A stretch of 64,000 bases of DNA from Pseudomonadota bacterium (GTDB lineage Bacteria; Pseudomonadota; Alphaproteobacteria; Sphingomonadales; Sphingomonadaceae). A program made the position numbers and the translations under genes. Numbering within the stretch: the stretch's first letter is position 1; each line of letters opens with the position of its first letter. Below are positions 9,304 to 17,908 of this stretch, piece by piece. The notes below the pieces were generated by a model. It was not told where the DNA came from. It did not search any database and saw only the letters and a program-made list of their open reading frames with translations. The DNA is taken from assembly GCA_023436615.1 (NCBI GenBank), contig JAEZIO010000034.1:46078-110077 (forward strand), given 5' to 3'.

Positions 9304-10506
9304 ATGTTCGTCACACATCTCGAATGCTCGCTTACCGGCGAGCATTATCCCGCCGAGCGGCTCCAGAACCTCAGCGAGGCCGGCAAGCCGCTGCTGGTCC
9401 GCTACGACCTCGAGGCCGCGGCAAGGACGCTGACGCGGGAAGCGATCGCTCCGCGCGAGCCGACGATGTGGAAATGGAGCGAGCTGCTGCCGCTTCCCAA
9501 CGGAGTCGCGCCCGTATCGCTCGGCGAGCCGCGAACGCCCATCGTCCCGCTCAGGAGAACGGCAGAGCGCGCGGGCGCTTCGGAGCTTCTGGTCAAGGAC
9601 GAGGGTCGGTTGCCGACTGGATCATTCAAGGCTCGTGGCCTGGCGATGGCGGTAACGATGGCGAAGCATTTCGGCGTCGAGCGAATCGCGATGCCGACCA
9701 ACGGCAATGCGGGCGCGGCGCTCGCGGCATACGGGGCTAAAGCGGGCATTGCCACGCTGGTCATCTGCCCGGCCCAGACGCCGGAGATCAACGTCCGCGA
9801 AACGGCCGCCTACGGGGCGGACGTGTGGGTTGCCGACGGTCAGATCGACGAATGCGGCCGACTGGTCCGCGAAGGCGCCGCGCAAGGCCGGTGGTTCGAC
9901 TGCTCGACGCTCAAGGAGCCGTACCGGCTGGAGGGCAAGAAGGTCATGGGGCTGGAGCTGGTCGAGCAGCTCGGCTGGAAGGTCCCCGACGCGATCTTCT
10001 ACCCAACCGGCGGCGGCACCGGCCTCATCGGCATGTGGAAGGCTTTCGACGAGCTGGAGGCGGTGGGGCTGATCGGATCAGAGCGACCGCGCATGTATGC
10101 GGTCCAGGCCGCCGGCTGCGCGCCGATCGTTCGCGCGTTCGACCGCGGAGACGAAGCTGCCGAGCGCTGGGAGGGCGCGGCGACGGCCGCGACGGGAATC
10201 CGGGTGCCCTCCGCCGTCGGCGACTTCCTGATCCTTCGCGCCGTACGGGAGAGCGGAGGAGCAGCCATCGCGGCGGAGGAACAGGATATTCTCCAGGCCG
10301 TCGAGGACGCAGCACGACAGGACGGAATGCTGCTTTGCCCGGAAGGCGGCGCAGTGCTCGCGGGTTGGCGCCAGGCGCTCGAGCGCGGGCTGGTCGCGCG
10401 CGAGGAGCGCGTCGTCCTGTTCAATTGCGCCAACGGAAACAAATATCCGCTTGCCGATCGTTCGCGGAGGCTGCGGCTGGCGGAGGCGAGCGCGGCCGCG
10501 CTCTAG
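9304..10506 (+). CDS. thrC: Threonine synthase (PLP-dependent)
   Basis: This enzyme converts O-phosphohomoserine to threonine. The 400-residue protein has the PLP-binding lysine in TGSFKARG (Lys109), the phosphate-binding Gly-rich loop PTGGGTGLIGMWK and the C-terminal CPEGGAVLAG, all typical of fold-type II threonine synthases. The N-terminal CSLTGEHYPAE is the remnant of the short zinc-ribbon-like leader found in this subgroup. It reads away from the dnaJ-like gene across a 110-base intergenic region and ends before a stable hairpin. Confidence 0.92.
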   Translation: MFVTHLECSLTGEHYPAERLQNLSEAGKPLLVRYDLEAAARTLTREAIAPREPTMWKWSELLPLPNGVAPVSLGEPRTPIVPLRRTAERAGASELLVKDEGRLPTGSFKARGLAMAVTMAKHFGVERIAMPTNGNAGAALAAYGAKAGIATLVICPAQTPEINVRETAAYGADVWVADGQIDECGRLVREGAAQGRWFDCSTLKEPYRLEGKKVMGLELVEQLGWKVPDAIFYPTGGGTGLIGMWKAFDELEAVGLIGSERPRMYAVQAAGCAPIVRAFDRGDEAAERWEGAATAATGIRVPSAVGDFLILRAVRESGGAAIAAEEQDILQAVEDAARQDGMLLCPEGGAVLAGWRQALERGLVAREERVVLFNCANGNKYPLADRSRRLRLAEASAAAL

Positions 10507-10519
10507 CCCAGAAACGGTA

Positions 10520-10547
10520 AACCCCGCCAGTTTTACCTGGCGGGGTT
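10520..10547 (+). terminator. Hairpin after thrC, probable terminator
   Basis: A perfect 11-bp stem (10520-10530 with 10537-10547) with a six-base loop lies 14 bases after the thrC stop. The T tract is only two residues long on the plus strand, so termination may be partial or the hairpin may protect the 3' end. Confidence 0.6.
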
Positions 10548-10687
10548 CCCATACTTAAGACCCGAAGGTCTCAAGCACAAATCAACAATAGCTGAAACGG
10601 CCGTTTGTTCCAGCCCCCGCTTTTCGAAATGTGGGGATGGACCGGTGGAAAACTCCGGGGATAACCGCGATTTCGATCGTCGAATCG

Positions 10688-10723
10688 AAAAGAGCCCCGG
10701 CGACCGGACGGTCGTCGGGGCTC
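10688..10723 (-). terminator. Minus-strand intrinsic terminator without an obvious gene
   Basis: A 14-bp stem with one G-T wobble (10692-10705 with 10710-10723) and a four-base loop is followed on the minus strand by TTTT (10691 down to 10688). On the plus strand it is followed by CCCGTGC, not a T tract. It is therefore oriented to stop a transcript reading leftwards, yet the nearest gene on that side (xthA) is on the plus strand. Confidence 0.6.
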
Positions 10724-10861
10724 CCCGTGCTTTCCGATCCGCGTGACCGCTTCGCTGCTGGCGATCGTTGGACTTTCGTCCGCGACCGGCCTCACAGGGA
10801 CGCGCCCGAGATCCGAAGCAGGAATTGAGAACCCATCGCTTTCCCGCGTGTTCCGCAACGG

Positions 10862-11653
10862 ATGCAAAAAAAGAAACCGCTTCGGATCGCCAGCTACAAT
10901 ATCAACGGGATTACCACGCGTCTGGAGATCCTGCTGCGCTGGCTGGGTGATTTTCAGCCGGACATCGTCGGCCTTCAGGAGCTGAAGACGATCGGCGAGA
11001 ACTTCCCGGCCGCGGAAATCGAGAAAGCGGGATATTCCGCGATCTGGCACGGGCAGAAGAGCTGGAATGGGGTGGCTCTGCTCAGCCGCGTGGGCGACTT
11101 GGTGGAAACGCGCCGCTGCCTTCCCGGCGATCCGGACACCAGCCAGAGCCGCTACATCGAGGCTGCCGTCTGCGGTGTGCTCGTGGGCAACATGTATGCG
11201 CCGAACGGCAATCCATGGCCGGGTCCGAAGTTCGATTACAAGCTCGCGTGGCTCGACCGGCTATTCGATTACGCGCAGGAGCTGATCGACAACGATGTGC
11301 CCGCGGTCCTCATCGGCGACTATAACGTGATTCCGACCGAACAGGACGTCTACAAGCCCGAGCGCTGGGCCAAGGATGCGCTCTTTTCCCCCCAGGCGCG
11401 GGAGAAATATGCCGAGCTTGTCGCGCAGGGCTGGACCGACGCGCTTCGCGAACTGCACCCGGACGAGCGGATCTACACTTTCTGGCATTACTGGCGGAAT
11501 TCGTTCCAGCGCGATGCGGGCATCCGCATCGACCATGCGCTCATCAGCCCGTCGCTCGCTCCCCGGCTGAAAGCGGCGGGCGTCGACCGGACGCCGCGCG
11601 GCTGGGAAAAGACGAGCGATCATGCTCCCATGTGGGTAGAGATCGAGCTGTAA
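10862..11653 (+). CDS. xthA: Exodeoxyribonuclease III (AP endonuclease)
   Basis: The enzyme cleaves abasic sites and trims 3' ends in base-excision repair. The 263 residues carry the exonuclease-endonuclease-phosphatase motifs in order: RIASYNINGI, the metal-binding Glu in LQELKTI, GNMYAPNGN, IGDYNVIPTE with its Asp/Asn pair, RIDHALIS and the catalytic SDHAPMW at the C-terminus. ATG at 10862 is the likely start. It stands alone between intergenic regions and has the usual family length. Confidence 0.95.
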   Translation: MQKKKPLRIASYNINGITTRLEILLRWLGDFQPDIVGLQELKTIGENFPAAEIEKAGYSAIWHGQKSWNGVALLSRVGDLVETRRCLPGDPDTSQSRYIEAAVCGVLVGNMYAPNGNPWPGPKFDYKLAWLDRLFDYAQELIDNDVPAVLIGDYNVIPTEQDVYKPERWAKDALFSPQAREKYAELVAQGWTDALRELHPDERIYTFWHYWRNSFQRDAGIRIDHALISPSLAPRLKAAGVDRTPRGWEKTSDHAPMWVEIEL

Positions 11654-11719
11654 GCGCAACGGGCGGAAAGTTTTGCCTGCCTCCGCGTTGATGCGGTTCA
11701 ACCTGGGGGCGTAAGGATC

Positions 11720-12220
11720 ATGTCAGTGTTGCGTTTTGCCATTGTTCCTGTCGCCGTCGGTGCGGCTCTCGCCTTTCCTGCAAGCGCCGCGGGCGACCGG
11801 CCTCACGATCCGATGCGCTTCTTCGAAGGGAAGACGGAGAGCGTCAGCACGGTAAAGGTGCTGATGCGAAAGCCGTATCAAAGCGTCGCGATGGGCACCG
11901 GAAAGATCGGCCCTGACGGGACGCTCGACTTCGTCCAGCACGTAAAGGAGGAGGGGCACCCGCCGAAGATCCGTCGCTGGACCGTACGCCAGGTCTCCAA
12001 GGGCCGTTTTTCGGGAACGATGAACGAGGCGCTCGGTCCCGTGAGCATTGACGAGGTGAGCGGCCGCTATCGTTTTCGCTTCAAGATGAAGGGCAATTTG
12101 TCGGTCGAGCAATGGCTGACGCCGCAGTCGGATTGGCGTGCGGCCCGCAATCACGTCACGATCAAGCGCTTCGGGATCAAGGTCGCAAGCTCGGACGGGA
12201 CGATCCGCAAGATCGGGTGA
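11720..12220 (+). CDS. Secreted DUF3833-like protein
   Basis: A 166-residue protein with a signal peptide ending near AFPASAA, then FFEGKTESVSTVKV, IRRWTVRQVSKGRFSGT and a C-terminal NHVTIKRFGIKVA. This order (FFEG, RRWT-G-W/F, and a closing strand naming a like substrate) resembles the DUF3833 family of exported proteins of unknown function. There is no lipobox cysteine, unlike many relatives. TAAGGA lies just upstream of the ATG. Unknown role; it sits alone between xthA and tRNA-Thr. Confidence 0.65.
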   Translation: MSVLRFAIVPVAVGAALAFPASAAGDRPHDPMRFFEGKTESVSTVKVLMRKPYQSVAMGTGKIGPDGTLDFVQHVKEEGHPPKIRRWTVRQVSKGRFSGTMNEALGPVSIDEVSGRYRFRFKMKGNLSVEQWLTPQSDWRAARNHVTIKRFGIKVASSDGTIRKIG

Positions 12221-12332
12221 GGATTTGGGTGTCTTAGCGCTCGGCTTCGCTTCGACGCTGCCCCTAGACCAATTGCGGCACCGCTCGTGCTCGGCCACCT
12301 TCCAGATGGTCTGTGCGCAAATTGCGATGCTC

Positions 12333-12351
12333 GCCAGTCCCTCGGACTGGC
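12333..12351. repeat. Palindromic repeat just downstream of tRNA-Thr
   Basis: GCCAGTCC and GGACTGGC form a perfect 8-bp stem around CTC. On the tRNA strand it begins 11 bases after the encoded CCA. The same palindrome occurs after tRNA-Gly at 40102-40120, and its core recurs at 39992-40004. Confidence 0.75.
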
Positions 12352-12362
12352 TGTGCGTCGCA

Positions 12363-12439
12363 ATGGTGCCGGATGCAGGATTCGAACCCGCGACCTTCGG
12401 TTTACAAAACCGCTGCTCTACCAGCTGAGCTAATCCGGC
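12363..12439 (-). tRNA. tRNA-Thr (anticodon TGT)
   Basis: On the minus strand the cloverleaf is complete: acceptor stem GCCGGAT/ATCCGGC, D arm GCTC...GAGC with GG in the loop, anticodon loop TTTGTAA with anticodon TGT (reads ACA), a five-base variable loop, T arm GCGGG-TTCGAAT-CCTGC, discriminator A and an encoded CCA at 12365-12363. Length 77. Confidence 0.97.
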
Positions 12440-12456
12440 TCGCGCAAGCGTTTGCT

Positions 12457-13311
12457 TCAAAGGATTCCGAACGTCCAGCCTTCGGTTCGTGCGATATCGG
12501 GGGTGAGGCCGTCGGGCGCAAATGCGCCGTGCTCGGTCATCGCGAGCTCGCGCATGCCCGCAGCGGTGACGAGCGCATCGGTCTGGTGGTCGTTGGGCTC
12601 GAAGTGCAGCCGAGCCGGCTTGCTTCCGAGACCCGAAAGGGCCTCATTCAATTGCTTGCGAGTCCGAAGCTTCGTGCCCGGCATGCCGGCGCGGCGAAGA
12701 TAGATGCGCGTGTAGATTTCCACGACCGCGCTGCCGCGGTCCGGCAACGGGTCCATCGGCCACACTGCCACCTTGCCGTCTATCCGGCGAAGGAGGCGCA
12801 TCCCCGAGAAGCTCGACTTGGCCACCTGCGCCGCCCCGATCGCGTCATAAGCGCTCGCCGTCTTGCGGCCGCCTTGCCGGTTCAATTGCTGGTCGCACTG
12901 CCGAAAGCGCACGAAATCGGCCTTCACGCCGTCGGCAATGCCGAAATAGAAATGCCGCCGGTGCGCGGTCTCGAGGAAGCTCGCTGCGCCCAGGTCCTCG
13001 TCGTCGGCGCGGCTGTCGACATAGCCCCAGAACTCGCGCGCCGTTGCGGGGACCGCAGCTTCTCCGGGAAGATATTCGCCGCGCTCGACGAACGGCGGGG
13101 CGAAGCTGAAGTCGAAGCCGAACAATGTCGGCTCCTTTTGCGCCTGCCGGAGAAGCCAGCGAAGCACCTCCTCGCGCGACCAGATGTGCCCTGGCCGGAT
13201 CAGACGCGGAGGCGCGTCTCCGCGCGCTTGCGCGATCGCGATGCCCTTGTGCCGTCTTCCCTTGGCGCCCGACCAGTCGATCGCGACGTAGGATTCGAAG
13301 CGGCGGTTCAC
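12457..13311 (-). CDS. DUF429-like protein with RNase H-type fold (predicted nuclease)
   Basis: The 284-residue protein begins YVAIDWSGAKG, has FGFDFSFAPP in the first third, DAIGAAQVA in the middle and DHQTDALVTAAGMR near the end. Regularly spaced acidic residues in this pattern (D in the first strand, D in the second, DA near the C-terminus) match predicted RNase H-fold nucleases annotated as DUF429. The activity has not been shown for this family to my knowledge. GTG start at 13311; its start overlaps the stop of the upstream membrane-protein gene by four bases, suggesting cotranscription. Confidence 0.65.
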   Translation of the reverse strand: MNRRFESYVAIDWSGAKGRRHKGIAIAQARGDAPPRLIRPGHIWSREEVLRWLLRQAQKEPTLFGFDFSFAPPFVERGEYLPGEAAVPATAREFWGYVDSRADDEDLGAASFLETAHRRHFYFGIADGVKADFVRFRQCDQQLNRQGGRKTASAYDAIGAAQVAKSSFSGMRLLRRIDGKVAVWPMDPLPDRGSAVVEIYTRIYLRRAGMPGTKLRTRKQLNEALSGLGSKPARLHFEPNDHQTDALVTAAGMRELAMTEHGAFAPDGLTPDIARTEGWTFGIL

Positions 13312-14633
13312 ACCAGCGGCGGCTGGCGGTCGTCCTCGTCTTCGGCGGGGCTGCTGCGCTCGATCCGCGGCGGGCGAGGCGGGCGCGCCGCCGGCGGCGC
13401 TGCTCCGTCCTCGACATAGCGATCGAGCAGCCGCGCGGCCGCGTCACGGCCACCCAGCCCGAAGGCGAGCGCGACTGCCACCGCGGCAGAGCCGAGGATC
13501 AGCCCGAAGGCAAGGATCACGATCTGGTCGGCGAGTCCCATGAATGTGAGGCCGATCGCGGTGAACAGGGCGATGATCGCGAAGCGCACCAGCGTTTGCG
13601 CGTAGCTGTCCTCGCCAGCCGAGCTTCCGACCAGCCCGGCGATGATTCGGGCGAGAAAGATGCCGGTGACGATGATGAGCGTTCCGAAGATCACCTTGCC
13701 GCCGAGCTCGGTGATCTGCGCGAGGAAGATCGCGACGGTGCCGCCGCCGAGCTGACGCGCCGCCTCGATGGCCGCGCCGAGCATGATCGCGATGAACGCG
13801 ATATTGGCGACGATTCGCGAGGGGCTGCTCGCCGGCGGCAGAATGCCCGTCGAACGGACGGCATTGTCGAAGCCGGTCGGCGGCAGGATACCCTCGATCA
13901 CCGTCTTGGCGAAGCGCGCGGCGATGAAGGCGATCCCCAGCCACAGCGCGGCCGTCAGGATGTGCGGGATCGCCGCCAGCATATCGTTGAGCATGTTTGT
14001 CGCGGGAACGGAGATCGCTTCGATCCCGAGCACGTTGATCGCGGCGATTCCGGCCGGGATGATGATGAAGGCGAAAAGGATGATTCCGACCGCCTTGGCG
14101 ACACTGGCGCGGGTGGCGCCAGGCGCTGCTCCGGGCGGTACTGCGTCGGGGTCGCCGCGGACGGTACCGGCCGTCTCGCCGACGCCGATCCGCGCCAGCA
14201 AGCCGTCGACGTTGACGGCGGTCAACGCCGTTTCCGCGAGCCGCTGGACGATGCGCGCCACGATCCAGCCGATGAAGAAGATGATGCCGGCGCCGATCAG
14301 CCGCGGCAGGAAGGCGAAGATCTCGGTGGTGAGCTCGTTCACCGGAGCGAGGATCTGGCCGACGCCGAGATAATTGAGCGCCGCCATGATTCCGACCAGC
14401 CAGATGATGAGCTTGGCGATCGTGCCGAGCTGGTGGCCGACGGTCTCCTTGGGACCGCCCGTCGTGTGCTTCTGAAGCGCGGGAATGCGGTCGATGGCGC
14501 GCTGGAACGCCCATTTGACGACCCGCGCGACGATCCATGTCGCAAGCAGGATGAGGAGCGCGATGAGGACCTTGGGTCCCCAATAAATCAGCTGGCCCTG
14601 CCAGTAGCCGTTGGTCCGACCCATTTCGTACAT
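13308..14633 (-). CDS. CmpX-like membrane protein with conserved TM helix repeats (MscS-related)
   Basis: The 441-residue protein holds repeated pairs of hydrophobic helices, with AGIIFFIGWIVARIVQRLAE and WIVARVVKWAFQRA repeated at intervals of about 110 to 130 residues. These are the conserved TM helix repeats seen in CmpX and in some members of the mechanosensitive small-conductance channel superfamily. The MscS beta domain is missing, and the C-terminus is a charged, proline-rich tail. A role in turgor or envelope stress is inferred from homologues. It is upstream of and overlaps the DUF429-like gene. Confidence 0.8.
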   Translation of the reverse strand: MYEMGRTNGYWQGQLIYWGPKVLIALLILLATWIVARVVKWAFQRAIDRIPALQKHTTGGPKETVGHQLGTIAKLIIWLVGIMAALNYLGVGQILAPVNELTTEIFAFLPRLIGAGIIFFIGWIVARIVQRLAETALTAVNVDGLLARIGVGETAGTVRGDPDAVPPGAAPGATRASVAKAVGIILFAFIIIPAGIAAINVLGIEAISVPATNMLNDMLAAIPHILTAALWLGIAFIAARFAKTVIEGILPPTGFDNAVRSTGILPPASSPSRIVANIAFIAIMLGAAIEAARQLGGGTVAIFLAQITELGGKVIFGTLIIVTGIFLARIIAGLVGSSAGEDSYAQTLVRFAIIALFTAIGLTFMGLADQIVILAFGLILGSAAVAVALAFGLGGRDAAARLLDRYVEDGAAPPAARPPRPPRIERSSPAEDEDDRQPPLV

Positions 14634-14653
14634 GGTGGTTCAGCTCCCCTGTT

Positions 14654-15982
14654 CTAAGATTGCTTCGACTTTACCGAATTGCGGCGCTCTGCCCAGAACT
14701 CCAGTCGTTCCCGAACGCGGGCCTCGAAGCCTCGATCCGTGGGCCTGTAAAAGTCCTGGCGATCCATCTCCTCCGGCCAGTAATCGGCCCCGGAAAATGC
14801 GTCGTCGGCATCATGATCGTAGGCATAGCCTTTGCCGTAGCCGATGTCCTTCATCAGCTTGGTCGGCGCGTTGAGGATGTGCGCCGGCGGCATCAGCGAC
14901 CCCGTGTCGCGAGCCGAGCGCCACGCGCTTTTCTGCGCCACATACGCCGCGTTCGATTTGGGTGCGACCGCGCAATAGAGGCAGGCCTGGACGATCGCGA
15001 GCTCTCCCTCGGGCGATCCGAGGAAATCGTAAGCGTCCTTGGCGGCGAGGCACTGGACCAGAGCCTGCGGGTCCGCGAGCCCGATGTCCTCGGACGCGAA
15101 GCGGGTGAGACGGCGGATGACGTAAAGCGGCTCCTCGCCTGCGACGAGCATCCGAGCGAGATAGTAGAGCGCCGCCTGCGGGTCGGAGCCGCGAAGGCTC
15201 TTATGCAGCGCCGAGATGAGGTTGTAATGCCCTTCCCTGTCCTTGTCGTAGACCGGCACGCGGCGGTGGAGCAGCGCCGCCATCGCCGCCGGGTCCAGCG
15301 GCTCCTCCGGCGCGACGTCGAAAATCGTCTCGACCTGGTTGAGCAGGAAGCGCCCGTCGCCGTCGGCCGAGGCGACCAGCGCCTCGCGCGCCTGCGCCGT
15401 CACTGGCAGCGGCCGCCCGACCTCCGCTTCGGCTCGCTCGATGAGCGTCATGAGCGCCTTTTCGTCGAGCCGGTGCAGGATGAGGACCTGGCAGCGCGAC
15501 AGGAGCGCCGCGTTTAGCTCGAAGCTCGGGTTCTCGGTCGTCGCTCCGACCAGGGTGACGGTCCCGTCCTCGACATAAGGCAGGAAGCCGTCCTGCTGAG
15601 CGCGGTTGAAGCGGTGGATCTCGTCCACGAAGAGCAATGTCTGCTGGCCCGCGCGGGCGGCCGTGCGCGCTTCGGCGAACAGCTTCTTGAGGTCGGCGAC
15701 GCCCGAGAACACGGCCGAAATCGCGACGAAGCGCAGCCCGACCGCGTCGGCGAGGAGGCGGGCGATGCTCGTCTTGCCGGTACCGGGCGGGCCCCACAGG
15801 ATCATCGAGCTCAATTTGCCCGCCGCGACCATCCGCCCGATCGCGCCCTCGGGGCCGGTCAGGTGCTCCTGTCCGACGATGTCGGCGAGCGACGTCGGGC
15901 GAAGGCGGTCGGCGAGCGGCGCATTGGCGGCCGGCTCTTCGCGCGTCGCGGCTGGAAGCTGCTCTTCGAAAAGGTCGGCCAT
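14654..15982 (-). CDS. rarA: Replication-associated recombination protein RarA (MgsA)
   Basis: RarA is a clamp-loader-like AAA+ ATPase acting at stalled replication forks. Visible motifs: LADIVGQEHL, Walker A WGPPGTGKTS, Walker B LLFVDEIHRFN, sensor 1 GATTENPSFELN and the C-terminal tetramerisation region with IRRLTRFASEDIGLADP. I start at ATG 15982 (MADLFEEQLP), giving 442 residues, the family length; the frame runs open to 16039 without homology. It diverges from a padR-type gene, and a perfect palindrome lies 57 bases upstream of its start. Confidence 0.94.
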   Translation of the reverse strand: MADLFEEQLPAATREEPAANAPLADRLRPTSLADIVGQEHLTGPEGAIGRMVAAGKLSSMILWGPPGTGKTSIARLLADAVGLRFVAISAVFSGVADLKKLFAEARTAARAGQQTLLFVDEIHRFNRAQQDGFLPYVEDGTVTLVGATTENPSFELNAALLSRCQVLILHRLDEKALMTLIERAEAEVGRPLPVTAQAREALVASADGDGRFLLNQVETIFDVAPEEPLDPAAMAALLHRRVPVYDKDREGHYNLISALHKSLRGSDPQAALYYLARMLVAGEEPLYVIRRLTRFASEDIGLADPQALVQCLAAKDAYDFLGSPEGELAIVQACLYCAVAPKSNAAYVAQKSAWRSARDTGSLMPPAHILNAPTKLMKDIGYGKGYAYDHDADDAFSGADYWPEEMDRQDFYRPTDRGFEARVRERLEFWAERRNSVKSKQS

Positions 15983-16038
15983 GCGCGAAGAATAGAAATC
16001 CCGCGTTCGAGTTGCACATGCTTCTTGCGGTCGATGCA

Positions 16039-16056
16039 TCTAAGATATATCTTAGA
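16039..16056. promoter_or_regulatory. Perfect 18-bp palindrome, probable operator of the PadR regulator
   Basis: TCTAAGATATATCTTAGA is its own reverse complement. It sits 22 bases upstream of the padR-type start codon and between that gene and rarA. AT-rich palindromes of this kind are typical PadR operators and resemble those bound by the YqjI subgroup, so autorepression is likely. Confidence 0.75.
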
Positions 16057-16078
16057 CACATCTGGAGGAGGCGAAATC

Positions 16079-16708
16079 ATGGGACACGGACGGCATGGGT
16101 GCGGACCTCGCGGACGAATCGAGATCGATCTTCCCGAGGCATTGATGGCGATGCGGTCAGGCGGCGGATGGCAGGGGGCCTGGGGTCCGTTCCACTTCGA
16201 CTTCGGCGACGGGCCCAGCGGTTTCGGACGGCGGGGCAGGCGCGGCCGCCGAGCAGTCGAGGCTGGCGAGCTTAGGCTGGTGCTGCTCCGGCTGATCAGC
16301 GAGGAACCCCGGCACGGCTATGACCTCATTCGCGCGATCGAGGATATGACGGGCGGCGAATATGCGCCGAGCCCGGGCGTCGTCTATCCCACGCTGACCC
16401 TGCTGCAGGACATGGGCCTGATCGAGGAAGCGCCCGGCGAAGGCAGCCGCAAGCCCTTCCAGGCGACCGATGCCGGCCGCAGCCATCTCGAAGAGAATGA
16501 GGAGCAGGTCGATGCGATCTTCGAGCGGCTCGCCGAGCTCGCGCCCGACCGCGACCATTCGGCGGGCCCCGCGATCGGCCGCGCTGTACGCAATTTGATG
16601 ACGGCGCTCAGCCACCGGGTCGGCCGCCAGGGGCTCGACGAGGACCTGCTGCACGAGATCGCCGCCATCCTCGACGAGGCTGCGCAGCGGATCGAGCGCG
16701 TCAAGTAG
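16079..16708 (+). CDS. PadR-family transcriptional regulator with metal-binding-like N-terminus (YqjI-like)
   Basis: The 209-residue protein has a His/Gly/Cys-containing head (MGHGRHGCGPRG), a Gly/Phe-rich linker to about residue 60, and then a PadR winged helix with HGYDLIRAIED and GVVYPTLTLLQDMGLIEE, plus a C-terminal dimerisation helix. The long glycine-rich head and metal ligands are features of YqjI-type PadR proteins, which respond to nickel or iron; the ligand here is an inference. GGAGGAGG precedes the ATG at 16079. The 3' end overlaps the converging glycosyltransferase gene by eight bases. Confidence 0.88.
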   Translation: MGHGRHGCGPRGRIEIDLPEALMAMRSGGGWQGAWGPFHFDFGDGPSGFGRRGRRGRRAVEAGELRLVLLRLISEEPRHGYDLIRAIEDMTGGEYAPSPGVVYPTLTLLQDMGLIEEAPGEGSRKPFQATDAGRSHLEENEEQVDAIFERLAELAPDRDHSAGPAIGRAVRNLMTALSHRVGRQGLDEDLLHEIAAILDEAAQRIERVK

Positions 16709-17867
16709 CGGCGCGGCCCTTTCGGCGGCGCGCTTCGATCACTCGGACATAGGCGTCGACGACGGCCGAGTTGATCTCGTCCCAGTCCTGCGTCGCCGCG
16801 TAAGCGAGGCCGGCGCTGCCGTGACGGCGGCGAAGCTCCGGATCGCGCGCATAGGCTTCGAGCGCGTCGGCATAGCCGGCGACGTCGCCGGGCTCGACCA
16901 ACGTTCCGGTCTCCCCGTTGCGGACGAGGTTGGTGGCCCCCGTCGCCTGGGCGGCGACCACCGGCAGGCAGCAAGCCATCGCCTCGAGCGTCACGTTGCC
17001 GAAGGATTCGGTGACCGAGGGGTTGAGGAAGACGTCGGAGCTGGCGACGGCGCGGCCAAGGTCGTCGCCGACCTGCTGGCCGACGAACACGCCGCTGGGC
17101 ATGGCGGTTTCGAACCACGAGCGGGCCGGGCCGTCGCCGATGACCAGGGCGTGGTGGCGGACGCCGCGATTGCGCAGCTCGTCGGTCGCCGCCGCGAACA
17201 CGTCGAGCCCTTTTTCAAGCACGAGCCGGCCGAGGAACATGATCGCGAGCTCGTCGTCGGCGATGCCGACGCTCCGCCGCCACTCCAGGCTTCGGCGGCC
17301 GGGGTTGAACTGCTCGCGATCGACGCCGCGGCTCCACATGTAGATGTTGCGGTTCATGCGTTGGGCGCGGAGCACCGCCGCCGTCGACTCGGCCGGAACG
17401 AGGAGGGCGTCGCAGCGGCGGTAAAGGCGGCGCAACAATGCCCGCACCGCAGGCTCGACCATCTGCAGATGGTAATAGCTGAAATAGGTGTCGAAGCGCG
17501 TATGGACCGACGCGATTGCGGGGATGCCGCGCGCTCGCGCCCAGCTGACGGCGCGATGCGATGCGATGTCGGGACTGGAAATGTGGACGACGTTCGGGCG
17601 AAAATCGGCGAGGTCGCGCCGCACGCGCGCCGGCAGCATTAGCGGGACTCGATACTCGCCGCGCCCGGGGAACGGCATGGAGGGCAGATGTACGAGATCG
17701 CCCGTAGCCTCGAATGCCGGCTTTTCCACGGTGGGCGCGTAGACGCGGACGTTGGCCCCGCGCCGGAGCAGATAGCCGACCAGCCGGTTCAGCGCCTGGT
17801 TCGCGCCGTCCCGCACATAATTGTAATTGCCCGAGAAGAGGGCGATTCGAAGATCGCTCGGCTGCAC
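16701..17867 (-). CDS. Glycosyltransferase family 4 (MgtA/SqdX-like)
   Basis: The 388-residue protein has a GT-B layout: N-terminal acceptor domain with ALFSGNYNYVRDGANQAL and HISSPDIASHR, and C-terminal donor domain with FLGRLVLEKGLD, VIGDGPAR and the retaining-enzyme motif ESFGNVTLE (two Glu seven residues apart). This pattern is closest to alpha-mannosyl or sulfoquinovosyl transferases acting on membrane lipids. In a sphingomonad a glycolipid acceptor is plausible but unproven. GTG start at 17867. The gene diverges from a DNA glycosylase gene 41 bases away. Confidence 0.85.
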   Translation of the reverse strand: MQPSDLRIALFSGNYNYVRDGANQALNRLVGYLLRRGANVRVYAPTVEKPAFEATGDLVHLPSMPFPGRGEYRVPLMLPARVRRDLADFRPNVVHISSPDIASHRAVSWARARGIPAIASVHTRFDTYFSYYHLQMVEPAVRALLRRLYRRCDALLVPAESTAAVLRAQRMNRNIYMWSRGVDREQFNPGRRSLEWRRSVGIADDELAIMFLGRLVLEKGLDVFAAATDELRNRGVRHHALVIGDGPARSWFETAMPSGVFVGQQVGDDLGRAVASSDVFLNPSVTESFGNVTLEAMACCLPVVAAQATGATNLVRNGETGTLVEPGDVAGYADALEAYARDPELRRRHGSAGLAYAATQDWDEINSAVVDAYVRVIEARRRKGRAAT

Positions 17868-17908
17868 GGGCGCAAGCCCTTAACGGCGCGGCGGGCAAAG
17901 GCAAAGCA

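Larger units (their letters stand above)
10507..10861 (+). other. 355-base intergenic region with two strong hairpins
   Basis: No convincing protein gene lies between thrC and xthA. The region holds a terminator-like hairpin just after thrC, a small AGACC-CGAA-GGTCT hairpin near 10557-10570, a 14-bp hairpin at 10692-10723 with a T tract on the minus strand, and a GGAC-GAAA-GTCC motif around 10770 on the minus strand. The second large hairpin would terminate a transcript coming from the xthA side on the minus strand, where no gene is recognised, so a small RNA is possible. Confidence 0.5.

Noticed and set aside
10571..11050. Minus-strand 159-codon frame at the xthA 5' end
   Set aside because: It passes through the strong minus-strand terminator hairpin and has no domain; a small RNA is a better explanation for the hairpin.
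11723..12460. Minus-strand 245-codon frame starting with AGLAQLVEQRFCKPKV-like sequence
   Set aside because: Its start is a translation of the tRNA-Thr gene, a common false gene, and the rest is antisense to the DUF3833-like gene.
13125..14657. Plus-strand 510-codon frame over the CmpX-like and DUF429-like genes
   Set aside because: The product is a low-complexity string of Asp, Arg and Gly; the minus strand carries two clear proteins.
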